This document shows, piece by piece, positions 1 to 12,794 of a stretch of DNA of 64,000 nucleotides. Position 1 is the first letter of the stretch. Every line of letters starts with the position of its first letter. The stretch covers positions 14,321,001-14,385,000 of the forward strand of contig NC_087152.1 of assembly GCF_035594125.1 (NCBI RefSeq), given 5' to 3'. The notes under the pieces were generated by a model. It saw nothing but the letters and a program-made list of their open reading frames with translations. It had not been told where the DNA came from and made no database searches. The translations under genes were made by a program, and so were the position numbers. This DNA is from Scylla paramamosain (Eukaryota > Arthropoda > Malacostraca > Decapoda > Portunidae).

Positions 1-2
<2 letters not shown>

Positions 3-54
<52 letters not shown>
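3..54. repeat. (GT)26 microsatellite
   Basis: Uninterrupted GT run at the window edge; it may continue beyond position 1. Confidence 0.97.
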
Positions 55-57
<3 letters not shown>

Positions 58-110
58 GTAAGAGGGGCTCTGGCCAAGGGCTACAAAAGTTAGAAAAAAG
101 GTTCACAAGG
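55..110 (-). mobile_element. LINE-A 3'-end fragment
   Basis: The motif ctctggccaagggctacaaa is the reverse complement of the 3' end of the better preserved LINE at 60911-61545, which has ccttggccag just before its A-rich tail. Only the last few tens of bases are present. It abuts the GT run. Confidence 0.5.
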
Positions 111-440
111 CTTTGGGTGTGTTAGTACAAATGTGTGTTATTTCAACTGTGTTGGGTGTGTTACTAGTGTGCTGGTGTGTTAAAAGGTGTCGGATGTGTC
201 ACAAAGGTGTTGGATGTGTTACTACAAGGATTGGGTGTGATACTACAAGGGTGGTTTACATAGTACAAAGATTGTTGCACAATATTGGGGGAGGTCGGGC
301 GGGTGTTTGGGTGTGTTGTTATTGTACAAAATGTTGAGTGTGCTACTATAAAGGTATCTTACTGTAACTAGGATGCAAGTGTAGTGTTGCGTCACACTGG
401 AGGAGGTCGGGCGGGTGTTGGGTGTGTTGCTACGAGTCTT
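110..440. repeat. Degenerate short GT-rich tandem repeat
   Basis: A motif like ggtgtgttactacaagg recurs many times with 20-30 bp spacing. A longer block (ggaggtcgggcgggtgtt) occurs at about 290 and again at about 401, giving a second period near 111 bp. The open frames here come from the repeat and show no protein signature. Confidence 0.6.
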
Positions 441-595
441 CCTTCTCAACATTTCTGGAGCACGTCGATTCTCATTACGCCGCCAACACGCTGCCGGGAA
501 AATGTGTTGCTTTTTTATTTAATCACAAGCCAGTGTATTAGATTGTGGTGTAATGAGCTGCCCCTTCTCCTCCCCCGAACTCCCACTCCCGCTCC

Positions 596-599
<4 letters not shown>

Positions 600-673
<74 letters not shown>
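600..673. repeat. (AC)37 microsatellite
   Basis: Pure AC run. The frames crossing it encode only His-Thr repeats. Confidence 0.97.
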
Positions 674-675
<2 letters not shown>

Positions 676-1234
676 TTTCTGTTTCCTGTTCTTCCTTTTT
701 CTTCCCCTCGTACTTTTTTTATTTTCTTTTTTATGCCCTCCTTCGTTACTGGTTATCGTAGTCTTATTTATGAGTATTTTTTTATTAATCTATTTATTTC
801 TATGTGAGCGGAGTTCCAGACGACGGGAAACACGAAAAAAAAAGAAACACTAAAAATAAGTCAACTATAGAATAGCAAGATACAGAAGTGGGTGTGTAGA
901 TGATTTTATAACAAATTAATGTCTCTTATAGCAATTTTAGTAGGGTACTGTGTGGCGTAAACGCAAAAATAGCTCCGTTAATTTCAATCCTCTCTCACGC
1001 ACTTACTCACAGCGCTCACACCCCACACATCGAAATAGGTCATATCATTATTATCATCACTCACACACTCACCCACACTCGCCACACACACAAACACTCA
1101 CCCAGACACACACACTCCCTAAGACTAAATGAAGACCCATCTTAGCCATTCAGTACAGAGGTAAGGAGCTGTTCTTAATCTTAGTAATTTTCATCACCAC
1201 TCACACAGCCACATCCACGCACATATATATACGC

Positions 1235-1236
<2 letters not shown>
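674..1236. other. AT-rich stretch without recognised feature
   Basis: No gene, RNA or element was recognised. A degenerate cacact-rich patch at about 1040-1115 looks like an eroded CA repeat. Confidence 0.5.
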
Positions 1237-1272
<36 letters not shown>

Positions 1273-1282
1273 ACACACACAC
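1237..1282. repeat. Interrupted (CA)n microsatellite
   Basis: CA repeat with a single g interruption near 1267. Confidence 0.9.
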
Positions 1283-1349
1283 CTGTATTCATTTGCGCGC
1301 ATCTGACCCATGGGCATAAAAAAAACAAAAACAAAAAGAGTGTATGCAA

Positions 1350-2269
<920 letters not shown>

Positions 2270-2865
2270 GTTAATTTCCCTCAGTGACTAGATGATTTTA
2301 CGCTATACAGGTGGTCAGGTCAGAAATGAAGGAGAACAAATTATGGGTTGAAGCTTGATGGAATTAGATAGAAAAAAAAAAAAAGGAAGAAACTAGTTCT
2401 CAGATAGGGTACGAGTAGTAGACGAATGGAGGAAATTCAGTAATCAGTTGTTAGTGTCGAGTCATTAAGGAGCTTTAAAAGATGATGACATAAATTCATC
2501 CTTTTGGTTAGTAATGGAAAATTTCTATTCCTGTGTGTAACCTTAGATGATTTTAGAAAACAAAATGCAGGTGGACGGTTTAGAAAGGAAGACAGGATAA
2601 GAAATAACGGCTGCAAGCTTGATAAATTCAAATTTGAAAATAAAAAGAAAAAAATAGACCTCAAATATTGTAGTAAGTGAATTAAATACTTAGTAATCAG
2701 GTTGTTAGTGCCGAGTCATGAGGGAGATTTAAATGAAGATTAGACAAATTTATCTGTGAATGATAGAAGGAAATGGATAGTATGCTTTATACAAGGACTG
2801 CCACGTGTAGGACCGATGGCCTCTTGCAGCTTCCTTTTCTCTCATGTTCTCAGGTTCTTCTCATG
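2270..2865 (+). mobile_element. LINE-B (CR1-like) 3' end, C-terminus duplicated in tandem
   Basis: Conceptual translation gives pieces of a non-LTR reverse transcriptase C-terminus: RNNGCKLDKFKFENK near 2605, and VVDEW followed by NQ and, after a frameshift, VESLRSFK near 2430-2480. The end of the coding part (gttgttagtgccgagtcat) occurs at about 2441 and again at about 2694, a tandem duplication of roughly 255 bp. The 3' part (gactgccacgtgtaggacc, then cttgcagcttcc) and a ttctcatgttctc tail complete the element. Frameshifts and stops make it non-functional. Assignment to the CR1 clade is inferred from the C-terminal motif and the 8-mer tail. Confidence 0.65.
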
Positions 2866-3049
2866 ATTGTTTACTTCAATACACATGTGCCTTTATAATC
2901 TACTCGTACTTTTTATACTCAGCGCAAACTACCCACTTCACTTCGCTCTGAAAAAAGTTATAAATGCAGTGAAGGTTGCAGCTCATTGAAGACTTCTTTC
3001 AGGAAAAAAAAAAAAAAAGAAAAATAAAAAGCGCGTTTATATCGCCTCG
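2866..3049. other. Unique stretch, no recognised feature
   Basis: AT-rich with a 16-base A run at about 3005-3019. Confidence 0.4.
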
Positions 3050-3300
3050 CACCTGCAGTTCGGAGATGTTACGGTGTTATTTGATCGCCCCCGTGTTCCC
3101 TGAGCTGAGGAGAGACCGGAAAGAGAGGAGAGCCAGTCAGTGCTGCTCTGGACTCGCTGGAAGTAGGACGCTGCCGCCCCTCCGTGCCTCTGTCCGCCTC
3201 CCGCTTCGGTTCAAACTTCATCGCTCCAAGTTCACTCCCGCTCGACTTGCCTTGATCCGCAGCGGTAGATCTCACTTCATAAAAGAAAGGTTATAGAGAT
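3050..3300 (+). promoter_or_regulatory. GC-rich patch, possible promoter or first untranslated exon
   Basis: This block is markedly richer in G+C and CpG than its surroundings. It contains an initiator-like gTCAGTGC at about 3136 (arthropod initiators favour TCAGT), and another at about 3325. Frames are open on both strands, as expected for GC-rich DNA, but no protein family is recognisable. It could be an upstream 5' exon of the gene whose coding exon is at 46975, but that is only a guess. Confidence 0.2.
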
Positions 3301-3471
3301 AAGAGGTGGCTGGTTTTTTCTCGTCAGTGCTGGTGATAGTGACTCTGGTGGGATGTGATCTGTGTGACGTGAGTGTCTTGGAGACTAGAGGCCTCATGAG
3401 CTGACTGGCCGTGCTGTCCCGCGTGGAAAACTTGATAAGACTTGCTCGTGCCGTATACAATAGTTTTGATT

Positions 3472-3473
<2 letters not shown>

Positions 3474-3516
<43 letters not shown>

Positions 3517-3533
3517 GGTGGGTGGGTGTGTGT
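3474..3533. repeat. Compound (GT)n-(GGGT)n-(GT)n microsatellite
   Basis: A GT run changes to GGGT repeats at about 3508 and back to GT at about 3526. Confidence 0.95.
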
Positions 3534-3613
3534 AAATACCGTACAAGAATTGATATCCAAGAGAGGTAAACTAAAGACAAAACAACCATTTGAGATCTTG
3601 CGTCTTGTTGTGC

Positions 3614-3615
3614 GT

Positions 3616-3657
<42 letters not shown>
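3614..3657. repeat. (GT)n microsatellite
   Basis: GT run with one ttt interruption. The flank gtaccgtacaagaattgat-like sequence after the 3474 run resembles cctatacaagaactgaaat after this one, so the two runs and flanks may be a duplication of about 130 bp. Confidence 0.9.
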
Positions 3658-3659
<2 letters not shown>

Positions 3660-3661
<2 letters not shown>

Positions 3662-4389
3662 ATGCACTCAAATACCTATACAAGAACTGAAATTCAAGAG
3701 AGAGAGACATATACTAAAAACAAACAACAGCTTGAAATTTTGCGTCACGGTAACTGAAGACAAGATACCCCGCATGTACCGTAACTGAAGAACTAGAACG
3801 TGAATCCCAGACAGGAGGCGTGAACCACTACTAACCCTCACGCTTCACAAAAAGAACACACTTACTGTAGAACACCATAACCTCTTGTACTACCCAAGCA
3901 AGAGGAGCCATGTTACTGTGCATCACCACCACCATTACTACCTCAATCATCGCAGTGGACACCGCAATAAACACACGAACTGACACCGCGAATAGTGACA
4001 AGGAAGAGTTACAGTTGCGTGAAGGTCTTCTAGTGTCTGGGGCTCGTACAAGACGGCGATCATTCTTCAGCCAGCCAGCCATTCCCAGCCATTAGTCGAG
4101 CATTCTTGTGACGGAAACGAGAGTGCTAGTGACGTCAGGGAAACACAAACCAAGGCCTGTATTTTGAAACGTTCTCTCTCTTATTTAACTATTTTCAAAG
4201 GCCACAGGAATGATTTAGTCGTTTTTTTTTGTTTTTTTCCTTTAGCGAGGCAGACTGTTCGTTGAATAATTATAACGAATTATGAAAGCATCATCGAAAA
4301 TTCTCACGTAACCTCCACTAGAAGCTTTGTATTCCTTTTTGTTGCTAGGGGCTTCCCTTTTTACGCCCCTAAGTAACTTCCACTAGAGC
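3660..4389. other. Unique stretch, no recognised gene
   Basis: Contains a small duplicated motif ccgtaactgaag (near 3745 and 3780) and poly-T at about 4223. No splice-bounded exon was seen. Confidence 0.4.
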
Positions 4390-4680
4390 CTAATAACCCC
4401 ATTCCAGTATTGTAAGATAAACTGCATGGAAACACCCAGAAAAGGAAGAATAGGAGGTTGTTTGTCTATTCCACGCTACATAAGTATTTAAGAGACTAAA
4501 GTACAGAGAAGAGTCCTTTTTTTTTATTTATTCATTTTTTTTTTTTTTTTAACATTCCCAGTACTGTAAAAGAAATTGATTTGCATGGACAGATACTACA
4601 CACAGAAAACGAAAGAATACAAGGTTAAGTTTGTCTATTCTAAGCTACAAAAGTATTCTAAGAGACTACTGCAGTACCAA
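4390..4680. repeat. Two-copy tandem repeat, about 157 bp
   Basis: Block ccattccagtattgtaag ... tgcatggaa at about 4396 recurs as cattcccagtactgtaaaag ... tgcatggac at about 4553. Both continue into gtttgtctattc and an agagact motif. Confidence 0.7.
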
Positions 4681-4778
4681 AAAAGTAAAAAAAAAAACTC
4701 GTGGAAAAAAAAAGTCCAGCGGTGAAAGAGTTAAGCATAATCAAGATAAGACACCTGGGAAAGTTCGAGAATAAGATT

Positions 4779-4786
<8 letters not shown>

Positions 4787-4873
<87 letters not shown>
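4787..4873. repeat. (GA)n microsatellite
   Basis: Pure GA run; both strands give spurious RE or SL peptides. Confidence 0.97.
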
Positions 4874-4876
<3 letters not shown>

Positions 4877-4984
4877 AAAAAAAATGGAAAGCAGATAACA
4901 CGAAAGAAATACAAAGAGAGACAGAAAAAAAAAAAGGTGACAACACAACACGGACCAGATTCTGAAACACAACGCAGCACCCAG

Positions 4985-5410
4985 ACTACTTTCAAAAGGC
5001 TCTGCGTTGATGAAGTTACACGCGTTTTTAAGGCCATTTTTTTCCACCATTCTAGTGACAGATTAATAAGATTTCTTCGTTATCATCACGCAAAACACTC
5101 TTCAAAATCCGATTACTCATATCCGTGGCCTTTGAAAATAGCCGTGATGAGAGAACAAAGTGTTTTTAATGATGTTTTTACCTTTCTAAAGACAGATTAA
5201 CACGACCCCTACTTTAACAACACCAGAAACACACCTGAAAACCAGGCTAATCATCTTTATGGCCTTTGAAGTTAGCCGTGACGAGAGAGTTAAGTATTTA
5301 TAACATTTTTACCGTTCTCATGACAGATAAAACAAAACTTCTACATTACCAACAACAGAAACCTTACTGAAAACCCAATAACTCGCCTCAATAACCTTTA
5401 AAAACAGCCG

Positions 5411-5479
<69 letters not shown>

Positions 5480-5520
5480 CGTTTCAGAATACTGGCTGCT
5501 GCTACCATAACCCGCTAGTG
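4985..5520 (+). repeat. 130-bp family, three tandem monomers with nested GA run
   Basis: Each monomer carries, in order, gtttttacc-ttct, a gacagattaa block, a tctacattaac block, a gaaaacccaataa-like block, and gcctttgaaaatagccgtg followed by atgagagag. The last block appears near 5130, 5260 and 5395. The same order of blocks makes up the array at 36720-38100. After the third monomer the sequence continues into the GA run at 5415 and then gcgtttcagaatactgg, which is the normal monomer continuation (compare about 38090). Confidence 0.75.
5415..5479. repeat. (GA)n microsatellite within a 130-bp monomer
   Basis: The run replaces the short gatgagagag stretch found at this point in other monomers. 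One aaa interruption lies at about 5466. Confidence 0.95.
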
Positions 5521-5750
5521 AACGTTTTTGCCATGCGAGACCAATTGATTGTTTTGAGGTATGGTATCCTTCACCCGTGCTGAAGAGTGCAGGGTGGTGA
5601 TGTGGGTGGCTGCCTCGTCTCATTTTCTCAGGGATGTTGTTTGTTGTTGGCATCAAGTGTAGGGCCGCGTGGGAGCTGCTTAGCGAGCCTGACAACCTGA
5701 TTAGAAGGGCGTGAGCGGCTGCCTCCCTCTCTCTCCCTCTCTCTCCGCCG

Positions 5751-5810
5751 TCTCCTCCTCCTCCTCTTCCTCCTCCGCCTCCTTCTCTTCCTCCTCCTCC
5801 TCCTCCTCCT

Positions 5811-5811
<1 letters not shown>
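5751..5811. repeat. (CTC)n trinucleotide repeat
   Basis: Imperfect TCC/CTT repeat directly joined to a GA run at 5812. Confidence 0.9.

Positions 5812-5889
<78 letters not shown>
5812..5889. repeat. (GA)n microsatellite
   Basis: Pure GA. Only about 48 bp separate it from the (CT)n at 5938, so the two form an inverted pair that could fold into a hairpin. Confidence 0.97.
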
Positions 5890-5891
<2 letters not shown>

Positions 5892-5935
5892 AAGGGTGTA
5901 ATAAAGAAAAAAAGTATGCAGACAAAAAATTGAGT

Positions 5936-5937
<2 letters not shown>

Positions 5938-6004
<67 letters not shown>
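5938..6004. repeat. (CT)n microsatellite
   Basis: Pure CT run, complementary to the GA run at 5812-5889. Confidence 0.97.
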
Positions 6005-6006
<2 letters not shown>

Positions 6007-6192
6007 ACACTAAAGAAAAAGGGAAAAAAACACGTTATGGAAAGAAAATTTATACAGAAAATACAGATACACGTCCTCCCTTCTAAACACAGACGAAAAA
6101 AGAAGCGAGTGTATGGACTTACGTATTTATGTGTATGTGTAACTCTCACTTTTTTCACGTTTTTTTTCGTCTTTCGTCTTTATATTTTTGTC

Positions 6193-6194
<2 letters not shown>

Positions 6195-6241
<47 letters not shown>
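6195..6241. repeat. (GT)n microsatellite
   Basis: Pure GT run. Confidence 0.96.
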
Positions 6242-6242
<1 letters not shown>

Positions 6243-6288
6243 TTGGGCGTATGCGTCTAGACTCAGACGTCTTTGTGTATGTGCGCGC

Positions 6289-6296
6289 GTGTGTGT

Positions 6297-6387
<91 letters not shown>
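6289..6387. repeat. Compound (GT)n-(GA)n microsatellite
   Basis: GT to about 6320, then GA to 6387 with no spacer. Confidence 0.97.
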
Positions 6388-6389
<2 letters not shown>

Positions 6390-6692
6390 GGTCGGGTGGA
6401 TACGTAGGTGTGGAAACAAAATAAAAAAAAAACAAGCAAACAAACAAGAACAAACAAGCAAACAAAGGGGGAAAAAAGAAAAAAAACAATTAAAAATGCC
6501 CATTGCTAAATAAAACAAAATAAAAAAAAAAATATATAATTGATTTCGTTACATCCGGAAAAAAGAAAAGGATTGTGGTGTAAATGAGCACCTATGTATA
6601 AGAGTGTGGAAAGAGAGAGAGAAAAAAAAATGAAATTAGTGGTTTCCGTTATGCACTATGAAAGAAATTATAAATGACATATGGGCAATTCA
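6390..6692. other. A-rich stretch, no recognised feature
   Basis: Contains caaacaaa-type runs at 6430-6470 and several short A runs; no gene signal. Confidence 0.4.
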
Positions 6693-7110
6693 TCAGTTCA
6701 GTTTTGTTTAATTTAGTTTAGTTCAATTTATTTTTGATTCAGTTCAGTTTAATTCAGTTCAATTCAGTTCATGCTCAGCTAATTTCAGTTCAGTTTTAAT
6801 TTAGTTCATTTCAGTTCAGTTCATTTTGCATTAGGTTCAGTTAAGTTCATGTTCAGTTAATTTCAATTCAGTTTTAATTTAGTTCAGTTCCGTTCATTTT
6901 TAATTCAGGTTAGTTCAGTTTTAATTCAGTTCAGTTCTGTTCATTTCAGTTCAGTTCAGTTAATTTTAATTCAGTTCAATTCAGTTAAGTTCAATTTTAA
7001 TTCAGTTCATTTGTTTAGCTCTGTTCAGTTCAGTTAAGTTCAATTTTAGTTCAGTTCAGTTTAATTCAGTTCAGTTGAGTTTTAATTCACTTCAGTTTAA
7101 TTTAGTTTAT
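6693..7110. repeat. Degenerate (CAGTT)n pentanucleotide satellite
   Basis: About 420 bp built from cagtt, with variants caatt, taatt and catttt. It often forms 10-mers such as ttcagttcag. It is not the arthropod telomere repeat TTAGG. Confidence 0.85.
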
Positions 7111-7959
7111 CGCTTTTATATCGGCACGTGTTGTCTCACTGCCTGGGTATTCTGCTTCCTTCCTTTTCTCTTTCCTTTTTCTGGTATTGTTCAAAATTCA
7201 TATATTGTTCTTTATGTCTCTTCATTATTTTCTATTATCAAACAAAGATCCTACACGTATGACCAAAATTATGAGTATTATTTCAATTTTTAATTAATTG
7301 GTAACTTTTTAGACGCTAACTTTGATAAATATATCTGATGATTGTAAAAAAAAAAAAAAAATATCTGACAATCTCTTTCATCTTCTTTTCCTGTCTTGCT
7401 TACTTAAACTTTCTACGTATGATCATTTTAACTAATTAATGAAGACCCTTTTACATCAGTAAGTTTAAATACATCCTATACTTAAAAAAAAAAAACCTCT
7501 GACTGCCTTATTATTATGTCTTATCTCCTTTTCCTTTGCCAGGCTCAAGTCAAAGGAAGTCTTGAATACTGTATGCGAGATAAAGGGATTAATTCTTCTT
7601 TTTTTCCTATCTATTTTACCTCTTCTTTTCCTCAAGGTTACTGAAAAAGATGATCTATAATCTTAAATATCGTACCTTTCGCTTTTTCTTTCTTTCCTTT
7701 CGCTTCTTCCTGCCGTCCTCATCTTTATCATAACACACGAGTAAGGAGATTACAGCCGCGCCCTTCCCCCCCCTCTCTCTTTCTAAATTCTCTCCGTTTT
7801 CTTCTTTAAGTCTCGTCTAAAGAAAACAATCTTCAACCTTTAATATCATACTGCTGACAAAGAGCTCAAGGTTGCTGTTTTATTTCTTTTTCTCTCTTTT
7901 TTTTTTCTTGTCACCCTCACCTTTAATCTTGCCTTCATTCGCTTATATTTCATGTGTTA
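7111..7959. other. T-rich stretch, possible decayed array
   Basis: Recurrent motifs such as tcttttcctgtctt and poly-A runs (7348, 7485) suggest eroded repeats leading into the array at 7960, but periodicity is not clear by eye. No exon recognised. Confidence 0.35.
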
Positions 7960-8580
7960 TAAAGGAGCAGTGTATAGATTGGCTGGCGAACCCTCTTTAA
8001 CCTTTATTTCTCTTTTTTCTTAGTCGCCGTCGCCTTGATCTTCTCTTCAATCGTTTCTAATTCATGTGTTAAAAAAGAAGCGTATATTTCTCTTAATCTT
8101 GCCTTTAACCCCTTTAGTTCATGTTCAGACTGACTGGCATGCTATTCTTACTCTTTTTCTTTTCTGTCTCCTTAATCTTATTCCTCTTTTTTTTTTTTTT
8201 TTTCAAGTCTTTCTCGCCTTAATCTCGTCTGTAAATCCTTTATTTCACTTTTTAAGAAGGAGACGCATATAGAGTAGCTGGCGTACTCTACTTAATCCTT
8301 TTTTCTTCTCCCACTCACTTTTTTTTTTTTTTCGCCATTCTCGCTTTAGTCGCGTCTGTAATAAGTTTTCTTTGTTTTGCTTAAGATGAGACGCGGATAG
8401 AGTTGCTTGGCTGGCGAACTCTCCTTAACCTTTATTTCCCAGCCCCCCTCCTCCTCCCCTACCCTTTTTTTTTTTTTTTCGTCATCCACGCTTTAGTTGC
8501 GTCCGTAGTCGTTTTCTTTTACTCTACCAAGGAGAAGCTGCGTATAGGGAGAGAGCATCTGGCGTACTCTGCTAAAGGGA
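7960..8580. repeat. Tandem array, about 135-155 bp unit, 5 copies
   Basis: The block ggctggcgaaccctctttaa recurs in variants at about 7980, 8136, 8276, 8410 and 8549. Each copy also has a T run, a cgccttaatctcgtctgta-like block and an agacgcatatagag-like block. Confidence 0.75.
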
Positions 8581-8620
8581 TTTCTGTGGTAAAAGAAGTC
8601 CATTACAGCACAGGCAGGTC

Positions 8621-8633
8621 ATTATTATTATTA

Positions 8634-8683
<50 letters not shown>
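8621..8683. repeat. (ATT)n trinucleotide repeat
   Basis: ATT repeat with one c interruption near 8635. Confidence 0.95.
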
Positions 8684-8739
8684 GTTTTCATTTAAGAGGC
8701 TGTAACTAGTAGAGGTCATTTGGATTTTCAAGGTGATGT

Positions 8740-9000
8740 CATGATTTTAGTAAAAGTATTTTTTGCACCATAGCTTGCAATGAAAATATATTTGGTGGCT
8801 ATGATGATGATTATGAGGATGATGACGATGATGATTAAATACATAGCAAGAGCCGTCATGATAATAATTACGATATTGATAAGTAATGATGATAATAATG
8901 AAGAAACAGTAATAGTCATCATAAGTAGTAGTAATTATAGTACTGGTACATAATAATGACAAAGATGATAATGATTTGAGTTCAAAAGATTTAATGAGGA
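8740..9000. repeat. Degenerate GAT/AAT-rich region
   Basis: Scattered gatgatgat and aataataat motifs without a fixed period. Confidence 0.45.
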
Positions 9001-9429
9001 GAAATTTGAATACTCGTCAGTGTTGCTTTGTGTTGCAGTCATTGTTGTAATGTCTTTTATTGTCTTTTATTGTCTTTTTTTTCATGTATTAGGAAGACCA
9101 GTCGAGAGCAAAAGAAATAATAATAAAAGAGGAAGAGAAAGAAAATTCATTTTTGATACCGTTCCGAAAAAGGAAGGAAGTAAAGAAAATAAGATGAAAA
9201 AAAGGAAATGCTTGCTGTCTTTCTGGTTTGTCTGTCTATCTGTCGCGATGCTGTCTGTCAGAAAGAAGAGGAGAAAAAGTGTGCCTTTTGCTCTTGTAGC
9301 AAACAATTATGATAAAAATGCAATTTTTTTCAAATTTTTAAATTTTATTGATTGTCCACTTGTAGAGGAAACTGGTCTAGTTAAGAAAAAAAATGGTAAT
9401 TAAAAATATAATAAACTTATACATGTTGC

Positions 9430-9431
<2 letters not shown>
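9001..9431. other. Unique stretch, no recognised feature
   Basis: Mixed AT-rich sequence. A 127-codon open frame at 9020-9403 is Lys-rich from A-rich DNA and carries no recognisable domain. Confidence 0.35.

Positions 9432-9493
<62 letters not shown>
9432..9493. repeat. (ACT)n trinucleotide repeat
   Basis: Pure ACT run. Confidence 0.96.
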
Positions 9494-9546
9494 CATCAAT
9501 ATTTTCCCCAGAACCACACCACGAACACCCATCACCGCTACCAAAA

Positions 9547-9547
<1 letters not shown>

Positions 9548-9587
<40 letters not shown>
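9548..9587. repeat. (CA)n microsatellite
   Basis: Pure CA run. Confidence 0.96.
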
Positions 9588-9588
<1 letters not shown>

Positions 9589-10039
9589 CATTTCGCATCA
9601 CAGCAATGGAGCCCAAGCACCACAAGCTAACAGAATCAACTATAAAAAAATCCTAAGAGGAAAGATCAGAAGTGGACTGACTTACCGCACACACTTCCAT
9701 CATAAAACATTACATTACCATCTTTGTCTTCTGCTGTGTTTCCGGTCTCCCTCAGTTCCCATATACAAGAAGATTGGATTGGATTTATAAGGAGATTGGC
9801 AGCAGCAACAGCAGCAACAGAGATCAGAGGCCTTGAGTGTGTGCGGCAAAGCAGAATACAGTGGAAATGAATACAGCACTTTAGTTGACTTCTGCCCGTG
9901 ACTGCCTGTGTGATATTTCCTTTCTACTGAAGGTGTTTAAAGGGTCACGCGGAGGCCAGGGAACAGAGACACGTATAGAATGTTGGTATTTTGATACGGA
10001 TAAAGGGAGGGAAGGAGGGAATGTCAGGAGGGGAAAGGG
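9588..10039. other. Unique stretch, no recognised feature
   Basis: Mixed composition; a cagcaacagcagcaac patch lies near 9801. No splice-bounded exon was found. Confidence 0.4.
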
Positions 10040-11190
<1,151 letters not shown>

Positions 11191-11639
11191 ATTCCACAAC
11201 AATAACGTGTGCGTGGTAGTCGGTGAATCACATCCGGCGACTCTGTTAACAAATTGCTGCCTTATTGCTGATACTTTCCTGCAGGGTGGCGTGGGAGGAA
11301 GAATTTTAGAAGAGTTTTAGCATAAAGTTTCCAGAGTTTGTATGGCGCAAAATTCTCTCATGCAATTAATTAATTAAGTGTTAAGATGCATTTTTCCTCT
11401 AGATTTTTCCTTCTCACTGCTCACGAAAAATGCAAAGTTTTTAAAAGCCTGGCTAACTTTTCTTGCCTTTCCTTTTTCCTTTTTTTTTTTTTTTTTTTTT
11501 TTATTTCTGAGTAGTGGAGGATGGAAGAGTCATTTTTCCTTCACCACCATCTCACCCCTGAAAGTGTCTCCCTCCCCTCACAGCAAACAGTCCCCTTCTA
11601 CTTCTTATGAATAGTCTCATTTTCCATCTCATTTCTGCG
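11191..11639. other. Unique stretch, no recognised feature
   Basis: Contains a 24-base T run at about 11480-11503. No gene signal was seen. Confidence 0.4.
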
Positions 11640-11900
11640 ACAGTTGCGTGCCACCTCTTCAATCTCAGGACCTCATTCTCAAACATTTCCGAGTCTTCTT
11701 TTATTTCGATACCTTTCAGCAGTCTGTAGTGGAAGTTTTTATGGTTTCCAAAAGTATTTTATTCGACTCTTGTGTATATCATCAGTCTGTAGTCAGTGTA
11801 ATGGAAATTATTAGGGTTTTCAAGAGTGTTTTCTGTGATTCAAGAAGAGTTGACCCTTTAACTGCTAGTACAGCTTCTCAAGAGACACTGCCTAACTTAC
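11640..11900 (+). repeat. Dispersed repeat related to the 130-bp family
   Basis: Contains two related blocks, gtagtggaagtttttatggt at about 11726 and gtaatggaaattattagggt at about 11798, each followed by a ttttc-aaaagtgtttt-like block. These resemble single monomers at 12365-12440 and 19600-19800. Relationship to the 130-bp family is by short shared motifs only. Confidence 0.4.
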
Positions 11901-12210
11901 ACATAATAGTATACTTATTATTTTCGTCCAGTACAATTGTCTAGAGTTCATCAAATTAGGCAATAAGCGTCGTATTGTCATCAGTAGCCAAGTGTTCTGC
12001 ATCATCGTACGTAGTGACCAGAAGTGCAAAGTTCCCCCAAAATTGGTCTTGAGGCCTGACAGTCGTTACGGTTTCGATGTCCAGGGGCTGTACTTGAGTT
12101 CTTGCTACGGATCTCTTATGGCTAAAGATATATCTCGCCTTCAGATTAATTTCTCAGTGTTTCTGTGGAGTATAACAGTGTACCACGATTTTTCTTTGTT
12201 TATCTTTTTG

Positions 12211-12340
12211 TGCAAGAGGGGATCTGGCCAAGGGCAACAAAAAAGACGGTGAAAAAAGAAAATGCCTACTGAAGATGACAGTCCCAAAAGAGAAGAGTTT
12301 AAAAGGATATCCAAAATTACGAGAGGTGTCTTTTAAAACA
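12211..12340 (-). mobile_element. LINE-A 3'-end fragment
   Basis: The sequence gatctggccaagggcaacaa followed by an A-rich stretch and aatgcctactgaag ... agtcccaaaagagaag is the reverse complement of the LINE-A 3' region. The order of blocks matches the minus-strand copy at 62188-62455. Coding sequence is lost or unrecognisable beyond about 12340. Confidence 0.65.
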
Positions 12341-12364
12341 TTTTGCCGTGTTATTTCTCACATT

Positions 12365-12770
12365 TGACGAACAGCAGTGGAAGGTATTGGGTTTTCAGGT
12401 GTTTTCATGATTTTAGGGATAGTTTTAAGGATTCCGCAATACCAACGTGGAAAGAAGGAAAAGAGTAAGACTGCAGCAGCCACATAGAGAAGGAGAAGAG
12501 GACATTATAGGGACATACCTATTCGAAAATAGATACAGTGCGGAAACGAAGAGAACAGTGCATAAAATTTGGATAATAAGAGAAAAGCATCGGAAAGAGA
12601 AAGAGGAAAACAGAAAACCCAGGCAATGAGAAGGGACGCGTCAGGGAATGCCGTTCGAAAGCCAATATTTCCGACCAGCAACTCAATTCAGTACTCATGG
12701 GAACGCGACTAATCATCACCGTGACCTTTGGAAATAGGGGACGATGAGAGAACGAAGTGTTGACGTAGAC
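12365..12770 (+). repeat. Scattered monomers of the 130-bp family
   Basis: A gttttcatgattttaggga block lies near 12400. A gtgacctttggaaatagggg block followed by acgatgagagaacgaagtgt lies near 12720. Both match parts of the tandem unit at 36720-38100. Sequence between them is not recognised. Confidence 0.5.
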
Positions 12771-12794
12771 GAGCCTTGGTATGTGCATAAGTAT

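Noticed and set aside
5318..6518. Arg-Glu, Ser-Leu, Thr-His and Cys-Val repeat proteins here and at every dinucleotide run
   Set aside because: Dinucleotide repeats are open in all frames by nature. None has a non-repeat domain or splice support.
6693..7110. Internal telomere repeat
   Set aside because: The unit is CAGTT, not TTAGG as in arthropod telomeres.
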